Shown: positions 46,659 through 58,624 of the stretch, in pieces
Layout of the letters: each line of letters begins with the position of its first letter
How positions within the stretch are numbered: position 1 is the first letter of the stretch
NCBI GenBank assembly: GCA_963422465.1
Contig: OY730172.1
Span: 620,001 to 684,000, forward strand
Direction of reading: 5' to 3'
Source: Lichina pygmaea
Taxonomy: Eukaryota > Ascomycota > Lichinomycetes > Lichinales > Lichinaceae
DNA length: 64,000 bases
The notes under the pieces: model-generated
What the model was told of the DNA's origin: nothing
Database searches by the model: none
What the model saw: the letters and a program-made list of their open reading frames with translations, nothing else
Translations under genes and position numbers: made by a program

Positions 46659-47373
46659 ATGCTGGGACCGAACCACGGCGCTCTTGGCCTCTCCTTCACC
46701 GTCGTCCGCGCCTTGGAGTTTGTCTCGCTCGTCTCCATCATCGGCATCACGGCCAACTTCATCTCGGAGATCGTGGGGGCCAATGCCGTCCCGCCAAGCG
46801 TCCTTGTCGGCACTCTCAGCGTAGTATGTCCAGACATGTCCTCCCCGAGCGGTGTTTTCGAGCCCTAACCGATGCTGGGATCAAGATGTGCATATCCGTT
46901 CTCTACGTCGTCCTCACCTACATTCTGTACCACGACAACAACCTGCCGTTCCTGCTGAGCACCGCCGTCGACGGCCTGCTGCTGATCGCCGTCATCGTCG
47001 TCGCCGTCACCGTCGGCAAGCCTCTGTCGTACGTCAACTGTCCGAAGATCGGCGATCGGGCCGGCAACTTCAGCTCGGTCTACCATGCCGCGCTCAACAT
47101 GGGCCAGAACCTCAACAAGGTCGGGGCCAAGGTCGACTACTTTGGCTGGGTTGGCACGACCAAGTCGACGTGCTTCCAGATGAAGGCCGTCTGGGGGTTG
47201 AGCATCGCGCTGTGGTGGGTGGTCACGACACGTCCTTCCGTCGCACTGGGGGCTTGACTGACTAGCGTTCTTCTCGGTCGCGTAGCATCCTCTTTGCCTT
47301 TTCGGCCATCTGCACCGTGTGCCTGTGGCGTCGCACCAAAGCCAAGGACGCGCCCAAGTCCGTCGAGGCATGA
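46659..47373 (+). CDS. four-transmembrane MARVEL-like membrane protein
   Basis: Exons are 46659-46823, 46886-47214 and 47286-47373, about 193 aa. Both introns (62 and 71 bp) are GT-AG; the first has CTAAC before the acceptor. Four hydrophobic segments are visible: VVRALEFVSLVSIIGITANF, ISVLYVVLTYILY, AVDGLLLIAVIVVAVTVG, and the join IALW-CILFAFSAICTVCLW across intron 2. The loop before the last segment carries the Cys-rich stretch NCPKIGDRAGNF. The C terminus is short and basic (RRTKAKDAPKSVEA). This is the usual size and layout of the fungal MARVEL-domain family, thought to act in membrane organisation. Function of this member is not known. Confidence 0.75.
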
Positions 47374-48453
47374 GCGGGGCGATACCTTGGCATCTCAAAC
47401 CCGACCGCTCGTCACAGATTGTAATCCGTCAGGCCACCCTTGGGGCCGTAGCAGAAAGAATGAGGAATGTACTTCACCGAGAGAGAGGGGGAGAGGAAAG
47501 CGGAGATGTACACAAAGTGATACCTCTCTGCGTGCGCACAGTCCAGAACGAAGTGGAGCGAATAATATGACATCTGAGCTGCAGCGCACATCTTACATCC
47601 CGTAACTAACCTAGTGCCGTTGTCCTTGTCTCTGTCCTTGTCCGTCCTTTTCTATTCTTTTCTGTCGTTGTCTGTCCTTATCTGTCGTTGTCTGTCCTTA
47701 TCTGTCCTTGTCCTTTCTTGTCCTTTCTTGTCCTTTCTTGTCTTTCCATGTCTTCTCTTATCCTCCTATGCATATTTCTCTCAGACATCAGAAGAAGAAG
47801 AAGAAGAAGAACGGGGCGGGGAAGAAGGAAAGAAGGAAAGAAGATCTCTTCAAGTCGACAGCCTTCACATTCCTCATACACGACCAAGTTTCTCTTCTTC
47901 TATACGCTATACGCTATACACATACACGACTCTGGTTTTTTTCTTTACACCCACTTGATCCTGCTCCCATCGTACCTTACACCTGATGACTCTACGTGAG
48001 CACCGCTCCGCTCCGCTCGCCTCATTTTTTTTCTTCTTCTTTTCGGGTGAGTGGGATGAGAATGTGATGGAAGAAAAGGAAAGGAAGAAAAAGGTGTAAA
48101 GTAGAGAAACAGAGAGCGAGATTATATTCAAGACTTGCACTGTCGTACGGTACGGTAGTAGAAGCATTGCGTGCGTTTCGTGTCGTGATCGGCTTCGCCA
48201 GCAACTCCTGGTCCTCCCCCCCTCCCCCCCCTCCCCCCCTCCGGCCTTCTGCTCCGATAAAAACCCCCATCCAAGTCTTCGCCCTCGACACTCTTTGTAT
48301 TTCCCACCAGGTTCGCGTGCGACGAGAAGAAGTGGAAGAAGAAGGAGAAGAAGTGGACGGCCAGCCCGGAGATGGTGCTCGATGAACGGTTCCGTGAGGC
48401 CCGACGACGCTTGCTCCCACACGACCTGAGACCTTGGGCGGCTGCTGCTCTCT

Positions 48454-48494
<41 letters not shown>

Positions 48495-48509
48495 TGCGCC
48501 GGACACGGC
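47374..48509. other. intergenic stretch with minisatellite
   Basis: Holds the 3' flanks of the two convergent genes on either side, a pyrimidine minisatellite (47610-47755) and a GTC repeat (48452-48493) just beyond the stop of the GFA gene. No gene is seen. Confidence 0.55.
47610..47755. repeat. TGTCCTT(A/G)TC / TTGTCCTTTC minisatellite
   Basis: Degenerate tandem units of 6-12 bases, all pyrimidine plus G (TCTGTCCTTGTC, TCTGTCGTTGTC, TTGTCCTTTC). Confidence 0.85.
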
Positions 48510-49073
48510 TCAAGGCGCCATGGGCAGCGTCTTGGCCACCTCGGGCACCCAGCCGAGCCGGTCCTTGCCGTAGATCTCGAGCGCGGGCTTCCAGGCGTCG
48601 GTGCCGGCCAGCAGGGCGGTGCGGATGACATAGGTGTCCGGGCCCATGGCCTCCTGATGGTGATAGACGTGCGAGGTGCAGTTGGGGCAGAAGTAGCAGT
48701 GCACCGACTTGCCCGAGTCGCCCCTGTAGACGTATTCCTTGAGCGCGTCTTTGCCCTTGGTGACGTCGACGGCGTCCTTGGGCACGACCTGGTTCAGGCT
48801 GTAGGGGCCCGTGCTGTGTCCCTGGCAGGCTTTGCAGTGGCTGGACCCTCGCGTCAGTCGGCTGCGGCGGACGAGGCGCGCAGCGTCGAGGGCACTCGAT
48901 GCGTAGCCGGGGGGGGGGGGGGTCGTGACCGAGACGAAACCCCAGAGACGGCGAGGAGTCGTCGTCGGTACGAAGACGTCTTCTTACCAGAGTACGTGGC
49001 CCTCCTGTTCCGGCTTCAGCGTGACCTTCCACTCGACCTGCTTGCAGTGGCAGGTGCCGTCGTAGGTCGTCAT
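48510..49073 (-). CDS. GFA/CENP-V domain protein (glutathione-dependent formaldehyde-activating type)
   Basis: Two exons, 48988-49073 and 48510-48840, separated by a 147 bp intron that contains a 14 G-run; about 138 aa. The zinc ligands of the family are all present: GTCHCKQV in exon 1, CHCKACQGHSTGPY formed across and after the junction, and CYFCPNCTSHVYHH. The protein ends RLGWVPEVAKTLPMAP, close to other fungal members. The family binds zinc and includes proteins proposed to aid formation of S-hydroxymethylglutathione, although most fungal paralogs have no proven reaction. Length is normal. The ATG at 49073 is preferred over one further upstream because it starts the conserved TYDGTCHC stretch. 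Confidence 0.85.
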
Positions 49074-50198
49074 CTTGGCAGGTCGAGTACCGTCGGGTAT
49101 CGTCGGGTATCGTCGGGTATCGTAGCGTGGCGGAGACGCAGCGTGGCGGACGGTACGGGCCCGAGTCGTCGGCAAGAGCGACTTGCGCGTGCGCCGATTG
49201 GTCTGATTCGTCAATGGAGTAGAACCAGCAAGGGCATAGAACCGACAGATGTTCGAGAAGCACCACCAAGGTGTTCGAGCCGTGGACGAACCGAGGGGGG
49301 GCCTTTATACTAGAGTGGTTCCCCCGCTTTTGACTTATGTAAGCGCTGCCGTATCGGGTCGCACCGTCGCTGGATCGACACCCGAAACGGAAGCCTGCTG
49401 TACCCCGTTCGGAAGTAACCCCAGTACGTACGTACCTCCGTACTGTACGTAGCCGTTGTCGTACTATCAGCTCCGGCCGCTGGCAGTCTCCTTTCCCACA
49501 TGAGGAACGACCCTGTAACCTCATTCGACCACGTAGGGCAAACCCCCACAGTGACCGCTCTTTTATTTCAAATCACGGGGTCGCATTACGTGATCTCCCC
49601 TCACTCTCCCTCGTCTTGATTTGAAGGCATGTTTCACCACCGGCGATAGCCGCGCCAAGCGAGACGCGTTGAAGCTCGCCTGCACCACGTGACCTACCTC
49701 CGAGCACGCGACCCCGGCAAGCTCGGCCACGCCGTGGCCGACTGTTCCACCGTGGCTTCTCGGTTCGGATCCGAGTTCGGAGGGGCCAGGGCAAGCGTGG
49801 GAATACCTGTACGCGCTCGAGTGGCCTTGGAGGCCGCTGTGTGAGACAAGACCTCCCTGTTCCCGGGGTATTGACTAACTCGACTAGAGAACTCGAGACC
49901 AATCCACCAAAGCGGAGGAGAGGCGTGAAAGAAGAGGAAAACTCGGCCGAGCGTCGCTCGTCTCGACGGGACCGTGGCCGGGGTAGTGCTCCTCGGTGGA
50001 GAGGCTCCCCCGTCCGTGCAGAGGAGGGTGGGTATGAAAGGAAAGGCTGTCCTCGTGGTCAGGGTGGGCAAGACCCACCCACCACTTTCCCCGTGAGGCG
50101 AAGAAGAAGGAGAAAGGGAAAGAAAGAAGAAGAAGAGAGGTGGTCGTCTCTCATCAGATCTATCGGTCATCTAGGTCTAACTCTTGCATGCTTTTTAT
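49074..50198. other. intergenic stretch, no gene recognised
   Basis: A GTCGGGTATC unit is repeated three times just upstream of the GFA gene (49089-49121). GTACGTACGTAC-type blocks lie near 49424-49450. No gene is seen. Confidence 0.5.
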
Positions 50199-50511
50199 TC
50201 AAAGACCACAAGCTCCGTGCTCCTCGCCGATGCCTGTTCCGTGTCCGTGATGCAAATCTCCTCGGAAGTTCTTCAGCCTCTTGCGGAGCGGCTGCCGCTG
50301 GCTGTCCGTCGTGCCGGCGCTGTCCGTTCTGTCGGCGCTGCCGTCTCCGGACGTCAGGCGTCGCTTCCGGCCCGGAGAATCGACGGCGGTCTTTGACGAC
50401 GTGGCCTCTTCGGCGCTCGACGAACCCGGCCGAATGTCGTTGGCGATCGTGTCGTCCGAAGACTCCCCCCCAAAGTCGACAATGTCCCCCATCAGGACGA
50501 GAAACTCCTCT

Positions 50512-50577
<66 letters not shown>

Positions 50578-51816
50578 GAAGGTGGGGCTCGGCCGGCGAC
50601 GCCGGTGCCGAACCTCATGAAGGACGGGAGTGGTTCCGCCGGCTGGAAATGGTTCCTCGGCGGCGGTGGTACGACGGCGGCGGTCTGGCTAAAGAGCCTC
50701 TGCATCTTGTTCGCCCCGGGCGAGAGCGTGGGGCTCATCAGGGCGTGGCCGGACCGGTCCGCTCGCTGCGCCAGCTCTCGTCCGGACGCGGCAACGGGTC
50801 TCCGGGGGCCGCCGGCGGCGGTGCTCAGGCCACGGCCGCTGGCGATGGGAATGCCGAGGACGTGCGCGTAATCCGTGTTCGGTCTCAGGGCCGGGAAGAC
50901 GATGATCCTCTTCCCGCTGTTGTCGACGACGGCTATCGGTTTGTGCGGGTCGGCGATCCAGGAGGCCAGCGACGGACCTTGACGGTGGGCGCTCTTCGCC
51001 GGGGCCGAGCGGCGGACGCGGTCCGTGGTGGCTTCGACGGGGGGATCGGAGCGGCGGCGCAGGACGGAGCGCGTGCTCGTCATGCTCTCGGGCGGAGGCG
51101 GTTCCTCGTCGGTGGTGTCGCCGTCGTCGTCGACTGCGAAGGCGCAAAAGAGCACGGGTGAGCTACGGCACGTCCCACCCCCACCGAGGGACATTGATCC
51201 GTGGGGCCGGCCGGTACTTACTCTCGTGGCTACGCAGCGCCGGCACGGACGCTTGTCCGTATCCGCCCACGACGTTTTGGGAGGGGCTGCTCCATGAGAC
51301 GCCATTCGCGGGGAGGCCGGCGTTGGGATCGTGATACGTGTCGTCCTCGCCGACTCCCTCGTCGTCGTACAGGTCGGCCTCCATCTGGGCCCTGAACATG
51401 GGGTCCAGCTCGTCCTGGGGCATGTACAGAGCTCCGAGGCCTTGCTCGTCGAAGCTCGACGCATCGGCACTCTCGTCGCCCAGGTTCACAAAGTCGTCTT
51501 CGAAGTGGACACGCTTCGCACTGAAGGCGGCGTCGATCATGTCCGGCGGGGTCAAGGCGTCTATGGCGTTGCTGAAGTAGGTGGGGAGGTCCCCATCGCC
51601 CAGGTCTGGCAAGTCTATGTCGTCGAGGACATCGTCGTCTTCCAGCGCCGTCGGTCCGTCGGATCCGTCGCGGCCGCTTCCGTCGACCTCTCGCGCGATG
51701 ATCGTCTCCTCCTTGGACTCGAGGGCGCGCTCGTCGTCGTCCGACTCGCTGATGAGGTCGACGCCGTTGTAGGCGTCATCATCGGACGAGTCTCCGTTGG
51801 CGGCCTGGGGCGCCAT
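50199..51816 (-). CDS. acidic nuclear protein, possible Ifh1/CRF1-family co-regulator
   Basis: Exons are 51222-51816 and 50199-51133, joined across an 88 bp intron (GTAAGT donor) to give SHEIDDDGDTTDEEPPPPES; about 509 aa. The N-terminal half is strongly acidic. The conserved core after the junction reads SVLRRRSDPPVEATTDRV and LASWIADPHKPIAVVDNSGK, then RIIVFPALRP, a pattern I associate with the fungal CRF1/Ifh1 domain. Ifh1-type proteins bind Fhl1 and couple TOR signalling to ribosomal-protein gene transcription. A pure GTC microsatellite codes about 23 Asp in a row near residue 395. Basic stretches (GRKRRLTSG, RKRLKNF) near the C terminus look like nuclear localisation signals. The acidic TTDEE block is visible; the family name is an inference from memory and needs a profile search. 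Confidence 0.5.
50511..50579. repeat. in-frame GTC repeat coding poly-Asp
   Basis: About 23 tandem CGT units on the plus strand, read as GAC on the minus strand inside the acidic nuclear protein. Confidence 0.95.
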
Positions 51817-52683
51817 GGCGCACGGCGATCGGGGCCGGAAGAGGCAGAGTGCGGTGGGTCGGTGCGGACAAGCGCCGCGGTCGAGGTGAGTTTGGGTGTG
51901 CTTGGTGGTCAATGCTTCGACGGCGACGTGTGCGCAGGCTTTCGGCGGTCGAAGTGTTGTGATCACGATCGTCGTATGTGAGCGTTGTCTTCGTCGTCTT
52001 CGTTGAGCTGGCCGGACTGAGGGGCGCGTGCTTGGATCGCACGACACCCCTCAGCGGGGGATTTACAGCCCAGCGATCGGCGTCGGCATGGCTTCGGTTT
52101 GGACGACGACGGTGATGCGGCTTCCGTTTCGATGATGTGCTTTCTACGAGTGCTTTCTCTGGGATCGACCTGTGTCGTTGTGGATGATGAAAGAAGAAGA
52201 GAAGGAGAAGGAGGAAAAGGGAAAAGGGAAAAGGGATTTTGAGCCTGCCCCTCGGCCCATCTTATCGTGCCACTACGTACCGTCAAATTCACAGTTACAT
52301 TTACGGTTTTGCAGTTCGGCTACTGTACGCGCGGGGGTTGGCGTGGTGGGGGGGGGGGGGGCATCATGTCACGTTCAGATCCATGTTCAATATCGACTCT
52401 ATACTCTCTCTTTCTCTTTCTCTTCTCCTCTCCGAACCTGTCTCTAGAGCGGCAGCATCGAGAGAGAGGGAGAGAGAGAGAACTTGGGCATCCAAAGATA
52501 TACGAGTACTTGTGATAATTTCGTCACGGAAACCAAAAAAAAATTTTTTTTTTGTGTGGCTTTCGATTTATGGCGCACGAGACGCACTAGTCCCGCCAGA
52601 CGTGGCCCAACCGATGCCCACTTGGTCCATGCCGTGCATAGGCTCAACTTTCACCGCCCGACGAAGCTAAAAATTTATTAATT

Positions 52684-52810
52684 CTTGTGTGCGGGTGCGT
52701 GTGCGGGTGCGTGTGCGGGTGCGTGTGCGGGTGCGTGTGCGGGTGCGTGTGCGGGTGCGTGTGCGGGTGCGTGTGCGGGTGCGTGTGCGGGTGCGTGTGC
52801 GTGTGCTTGT
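52684..52810. repeat. 12-mer minisatellite GCGGGTGCGTGT
   Basis: About ten tandem copies. Three frames stay open through it only because 12 is a multiple of three. Confidence 0.95.
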
Positions 52811-52827
52811 GGGGAGGGGGGCAAGGA

Positions 52828-52977
52828 GGGGGGGGGGGGGGGGGGGGGAAGGGAAAAGGGGGAAGGGAAAGGGGTTAGGTTGGGTAGTCACAATGCCGCC
52901 CCGGAAGATGGGGGAATTAGGGCTCGGAGGTTTAGGCGCAGGGGGGGGGTACTGAAAAAGAGGGGGGGGGGGGGGGG
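52828..52977. repeat. clustered poly-G runs
   Basis: G-runs of 21 (52828-52848) and 16 (52962-52977) bases on the plus strand with G-rich sequence between, immediately after the 12-mer array. Confidence 0.9.
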
Positions 52978-55488
52978 AGTCAAGGAGGGAAGTCAAGGAG
53001 GGCACCGGGGATTCAAGATGGTCACGTGCTCATGGTGTGGTGGGGCAGCACGGAGAGAGGATGCTCACGAGCCCAATTGACTTCCGACCATTGTCAATGG
53101 CTGCACATATGGGTACATTGTACTTCCGTACTCTGTACGTACTTCGTAGTCTCACGTGCCCTCTACCCCCCCCCCCCCCCCCCAATCACCCATCCCATCA
53201 CCCATTCCATTCTCACGGTAAATATTCACCGTCTCAACATCAGTTCTTTCCAGGCCTAGGAGCACTCCTAGAAAAAGGGGCCATCCTCACCTACGACGGG
53301 TACACATGGGACCAAAAAAAACTACATACTGTATGTACCCTCGCACATGACAGATCCACACCCTACTGTAGCACCACACCTATCAGCTCTACTCTACCCG
53401 GAAGGGGGAGGGGGGGGGGGGGGGGGGGGGGGGAAGCCTACTGGTAATTAATTCCGCGCCGAGGTACGCTAGTTATAGATCGGATCATTTGTCTCGATTC
53501 CAATTGGAGCTTGGGGGTTTGCGATGCGCGCTTCTTCGGCTGCGGGGGTTTCTTTCTCGCATGTTGCTTCCTTGGCCTAGGGGGGGGGGGTTTCTTTTCT
53601 GGCTTCACCGCTAGATCGTGCATGTGTGCAGGCGTAGAATGTGTATGGAGGTATGGAGGAGATGCGTACGTACCGTAGCTGTGTGCATGTGTAGCTGTGT
53701 ACGGAGTACAGTAGTGGCTGCAGCTGCCGGGCTGGCTGGCATCTGCTGTACGAGGACGAGTACTGTAGGAAGTAGGATGAGTACGTATGTACGTACTTGT
53801 ATGATGGGCCCAACATCCACTGTACTTGACCCTGCCAAATAACTTCTGTCACTCGTCTGAGATATAGCAAGAGGAACTTGAAAGCTAACAAGACTTGGGC
53901 ATGTACCGTATCTGAACTTCGCCTTTGATGACCAAGACATTGTCATCCCAAGTGTCTTCCGGCACACCATCCTCCGTTCCCCGGTGCAGCAGCTGCCGGT
54001 GCGGTGGCAGCTTCTACAGGAGTACAGTGAAGCAGCACATGCAGGCCCTTGTCGTCAGCTCAGGGAAATAGTGGACGTGCCCTTGCAAGAGTGGCGGCTC
54101 CTCCTTGATCGTGGCCGGGGCACGCCTTTTGTCGGTGTGTGTGGTGCTCTGCTCCCCGGACTGGACCTTCCAGAAAGAGTGGCCCTAGCACTGTGTAGCG
54201 CACTCCAAGCTGTAGACGGTCTTGCGCCTCGAATGATGGCGTGTCGGATCAGCACGACACGGCAGTTTTGAATTGTTCGCATCAAGGCCTGGAAAATCCA
54301 CGCCTATTACAGGCTGGTGTGGGCGAAGATCGGGCCAGGTTTTACACAGTATGAGTATAGCACGCTTGCTGTTCGAGTACAGTTGTAGCCGGCGACGGCC
54401 GCCGGGCCGTTGTAGGGAGGCTCCCTGCGTCGGCCTAGGGTGGCTGGGGTTCGGAGGAGTGTGCCTACAGTAAGTACAGTAGCTACGGACCGTAGATGCC
54501 TAGACTAGGCGTGTTCTCCCTCTCGTCCCGAGCAGCGATATGTATCTATATAGAACCGCACGGAGTAGAGCAACACTAGCAACGGCTAATTTCGTACCAA
54601 AGCGACAAGTACAAGCCAAGGAGAAATCCCAACACGGAAGCAAAGCTTTGTCTCCACGCACAGACACCTCTGAAGCTCCATTTGCCGCCACTCCCGTGGT
54701 TGGAACCTTTCATGGCCCATCCTATCAGAGCCTGTCATACTCCGTATATCAACCTTCCTTACTTGGCCTTGCGCAGCGCTCGTGCCCTCACGTATTCTAT
54801 ACTTGTCCGATGATATCCCAGAGCTCCGTCCCTGCTGATTGAGGCTGTTCCTGCCTTTTTGCCTGATTGGTGTTGCTGATGCTGAATCAACCGACGAAGG
54901 AGGGAGAAGAGAGATGACATGGGAGATTCCAAGAAAGGAAAGACGGAGAAGGAGAATTTTGGCCGAGAGGGAAAGAAAAGGGGAGAGATCTGGGTATTAG
55001 AGGTGATTAAGATGGGACGAGATGAGACAAGACGAGAAGGTAGATGACAGATAGGAGAAGGACGACCTCGACGGTGACAGTTGATGGAGACGGGGACGGG
55101 AGAGCTGAGCAGATGCGTTGCCATGCGTTGCCATGCGCTGCCATGCGACGAGACCGAATGAGATGAGACGCAAAAGATGATCGCGACGACGACGATGGAG
55201 ACGAATATTCGAGAATCGACACGAAAGCAAACCGTCGACAACAACCTTGAGATGGATTGATGATGAGATGGCAGAAATGACGCGCGTGCGCTGGGATGCA
55301 TGTTTCAAGCACACGTATATATGCGTCCGTATGTTTTGGAGGCATCATCCCCGTCGTTGTCGCATGAATCTGTGGGTTATTGGGAGGGGATGGGAAGGCA
55401 GGGCACGATAACACGACGCACGAACGGATAGGCGGTAGATCGGACGTGAGAGATGAGACGAGAGACGAGAGAATACAGATCACACGGC

Positions 55489-58400
55489 TCAGTAAAGATC
55501 CCAGTTGACCGACCACGGCTTGACGGCGTCGGTGAAGCGCTCGCCGTGCCGATAGGCCGACTTGAGCGGCTCCTCGTCGATGCCGCAGTGGTCGTGGCCG
55601 TCGCGGCCCTTGAACCAGCCGAGGCCGTACGTCTTCTGCTTGCGCCGCAGGTGCACCGTCATCTGGCGCGACGTCATGGTCTCGGTGTCGACAAAGTCCC
55701 AGAGCATCTTGCTCTGGTGGATGAAGGCGAGCACGCTCGCGATCGTGCCGGGCTCGCGCGGCAGGAACGGATGGCGCCGCCGGTGGTAGACGAGGCAGGC
55801 GCTCAGCACCATCGACGACAGGATCGTCATGACGAGCGTGAACGAGATCCACACCGAGTTGAACGTCTCCTCGCTTTTCCAGCGCTCGGGGTCGACCTTG
55901 CCGCCGCCGGCGCCGCCGCCGGCGGGCTGCAGGAAGAAGTCGGCCCGCACCCCGATCGAGCTGACGCACACCGTGAGCACCTCCGCCAGGACGCCGCCGA
56001 GGCCGACGAGGGCGACGAGGTAGTGCCGCGCCGTGAGCGCCTTGATCGGGAGCCAGCCCGGGATGGTGCCGGTGTAGTCGAGCGTGAGGGTGCTGCTGGG
56101 CGCGCCGCGGCGCGAGAGGAGGTAGAAGGGCTCCATCATGCGCACGTCGCTGTCGAGCGTGTTCCAGAGCACCTTGATCACGGACGCGACCGTGGTCAGG
56201 AACCACGGCAGCCTGTCGACGATGACGTTGACCCGCGGCACCCACATCACGACCGGGATGAAGCCCATGAAGGCGAGCAGGAAGACGATGTAGGGCACCC
56301 CGGCCACGAGCCGCAGCATCATCGGGTGCGGGCTCGTCGCCGTGCGCTGCTCGATCGGCTGGTCGTTGGCCTTGATCACCTCGCCCTGCCAGATCGTCGA
56401 CTTGTGCAGGTTGTAGCGCCGCCGCTTGAGCCGGCTGTGGATGGCCGCCTCGCTGGCCGTGTCGAGCTCCTGGAAGTCCATGAGGATGTGGCTCTTGTTC
56501 GCCATGGCGGCGACGCCGGCGATGCCCTTCGGGTCGCTGAGCAGTCCGGACTTGCGTCGAAGCTGATGCAGCAGGAGGCAGCCCAGGACGGCGACGACGC
56601 CGCACGAGGCCGTCAGCAGCCGCGACCAGACCGCGTTGACCTCGACGAACTTGCGGTCGTCGGGCCTTCGACGGTCCTGCGGCGGCGTCACCATCAGACT
56701 GCCGATCTGCAGCACCGGGATCAGCGGTGCCGCGATGAGGTAGATGATGGACGAGAAGAAGACGGCCCAGTGCCGGTACTTGAGCGCCTTGAACGGGGCC
56801 GTGATCGACCACGACGTCAGGTAGTCCCTGTTCAGCGACCCGATCGCCAGAGCGCCCTCGGGTCGTGAGAGCTGGTAGTACGGTTCGAGCCGTTTGACCT
56901 CGTAGTCGACAATCTGCCACATGACGCCGAAGGTGACGGCGACGATGGTCGGGAGGTACTTCCAGCAGAAGAAGTCCCCCATGTTCACATCGGCGATGCG
57001 GACGAACTCGAAGAGACCTTCGCCGTGCTGTCTACGACGGGCCGAGAGCTGGTACACAAACTCTTGGAAGACACCCAGACCGATCGAGAGGACGACGAGA
57101 AAGGTCATGTAAGGCCAGCGCATCGAGACGGGCTTCCAGTTGGGCGTCTCGGGATCTGTCGAGAGAGGATCTGTTCAGCGACGTGGCGCAAGCCCGCAAA
57201 CTGTCGTCGGGGAAGAGAGACCGACCTGGGGGGAAGAAGTAGCTCGTCTGTTTCGCCTGCTGCTGGCCGGCCAACACACGCGCGCCCGGCTGGCTCTGCT
57301 CCGGCCTCAGGCCTGCCGAGTCCTCTTCGTCGGCGCCGAGCAAACCGAGATCCACACCCGGCGCCACTTCTGCCGTGGTCGTTCTCGTCAGCTGCGCGAA
57401 CCGGAAAAGAATGAAAGATAAAAAAAAAAAGATGGGCCTGGAACAGCGCGCACACGCACCGTCGATCACGACCATCTCGTTCCGCTCTTTCGCCTCCCGT
57501 CGTCCGACGTCTCGGACGGTCGGGCCGCGGCCGAGGCCCGGCGTCGCGCTCTCGATCCGATGGCCAGAGTCCGTCCCGGTCGCGGTCGCGGCGGCCTTTG
57601 ACGGATCGATGTGCAGCGTGGCGCCGACCATGCCGCTGCCCAGCCCCTTGGTCAGATGGCCGCTTGCTTCCAGCTGGTCGTACTCGGCCGCGAGACGGCT
57701 CTGCGTGGCATCGATGTTGGACGTCGTGGCGTCCGGAGCCTGACCCATCGGTCCCACGTGCCCGAAGCCGCTAGGTCCCACCATCGTCGACAGATCGATC
57801 CCCACCCCGTCCGTCGGCCCGTCGTTGTCGTCTTCTGGCGCCTGGACGGCCTCGTAACCCGAAAAGGTGGTCTTGTGGGCCGCACTGCGCCGCTTGCCGC
57901 CCAGATCGCTCCATTCACCCTCTTCCAAGAGACCGTAGCACTGAGCCTTGGCCTCAGCGGCCGGACCGGTCCCCAGTCGCACCGATCGTATCGAGTCGAG
58001 ACCGCCCGAGATCCGTCGGCTTGCGCGGTCGAGCAGCGACGCGCGGCCGGTCGAAAACCTGGAGGGCGTCGACGGAGGTCTGCCGTCGTCGGTCTCCAAC
58101 GGCTGCATTGCCGGTGGCGGCGGCGGTGCCGGGGGGATCTCGTAGGCGGGACCAGGCGTCAAGTCGTTTTCGGGGACGCTTGACAGGGTCTGTGAAGCGC
58201 GTTTGGTGTCGCCGTACGACGGTGTTCCCGACCGCTGCCTGCCCGCGTTCGCCGTGGTTGACGGGCTTCGGTCTGAATGCGCTCCTCGATCCGGCTGGCC
58301 AGAATCGACGTCCCAGGCGGCACCATCGTCGTGCGGCACGTAGGAGTACCTCCATTCTTGCGACTCCATGGTTGGGGAGTCGGCCGTGGTGAGCGCGGCA

Positions 58401-58624
58401 TCTCGCGATGCGACGCGGCCTGGCCGCCTCGTCGAATAAGGAAGGCCGGACCCATACGACGGGGAAAGGGCGTTGTCGTCGAGGGAGACATCGTGGTATG
58501 GATCGCGCACCGACGTCAGCCTCGCGGTCATCGAGGGGACTTCGACCTGGTCCTGTCGGCGCTGCGAGAGACGCGACCACTGGTCCTGCCACGCCTGCGA
58601 AGGCGATGTCTGGTGTCGGTCCAT
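55489..58624 (-). CDS. DUF3433 multi-pass membrane protein, SPRAY-like
   Basis: Exons are 57460-58624, 57226-57369 and 55489-57155, about 991 aa. Intron 1 (90 bp) has CTGAC 20 bases before its acceptor; intron 2 is 70 bp. The junctions give NEMVVID | EVAPGVDLGLLG and TSYFFPP | DPETPNWKPVSMRWPYM. The first 400 residues are a Ser/Pro/Asp-rich cytosolic region. The rest carries many hydrophobic segments and two diverged copies of the DUF3433 unit: YEVKRLEPYYQLSRPEGAL and, later, DVRMMEPFYLLSRRGAPSST. Both are followed by a GW(L/S)PIKAL or ITAPFKAL segment. The Neurospora spray protein, linked to calcium-dependent hyphal growth, belongs to this family; orthology here is not shown. Long antisense frames over the GC-rich exon 3 are shadows. 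Confidence 0.8.

Larger units (their letters stand above)
51817..55488. other. 3.7 kb intergenic, repeat-rich
   Basis: The left end is the promoter side of the acidic protein gene, the right end the 3' flank of the DUF3433 gene. It holds a 12-mer minisatellite, six G or C runs of at least 11 bases, and GTACGGAGTAC at 53699-53709. A frame at 53984-54271 (MQQLPVRWQLLQEYSEAAHA) has no recognisable domain. No gene can be supported. Confidence 0.5.

Noticed and set aside
52685-53080. Cys/Gly/Ala-rich frames resembling a small cysteine-rich protein
   Set aside because: Translation of the 12-mer minisatellite. The period is a multiple of three, so all frames stay open.
53984-54271. A 95-codon plus-strand frame (MQQLPVRWQLLQEYSEAAHA)
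   Set aside because: No recognisable domain, no splice partner, and repeat-rich surroundings; not enough to call a gene.
55007-56920. A 637-codon minus-strand frame and a 471-codon plus-strand frame (55453-56868)
   Set aside because: Both overlap exon 3 of the DUF3433 gene in other frames, have Arg/Ala/Pro/Gly-skewed composition and no domain.
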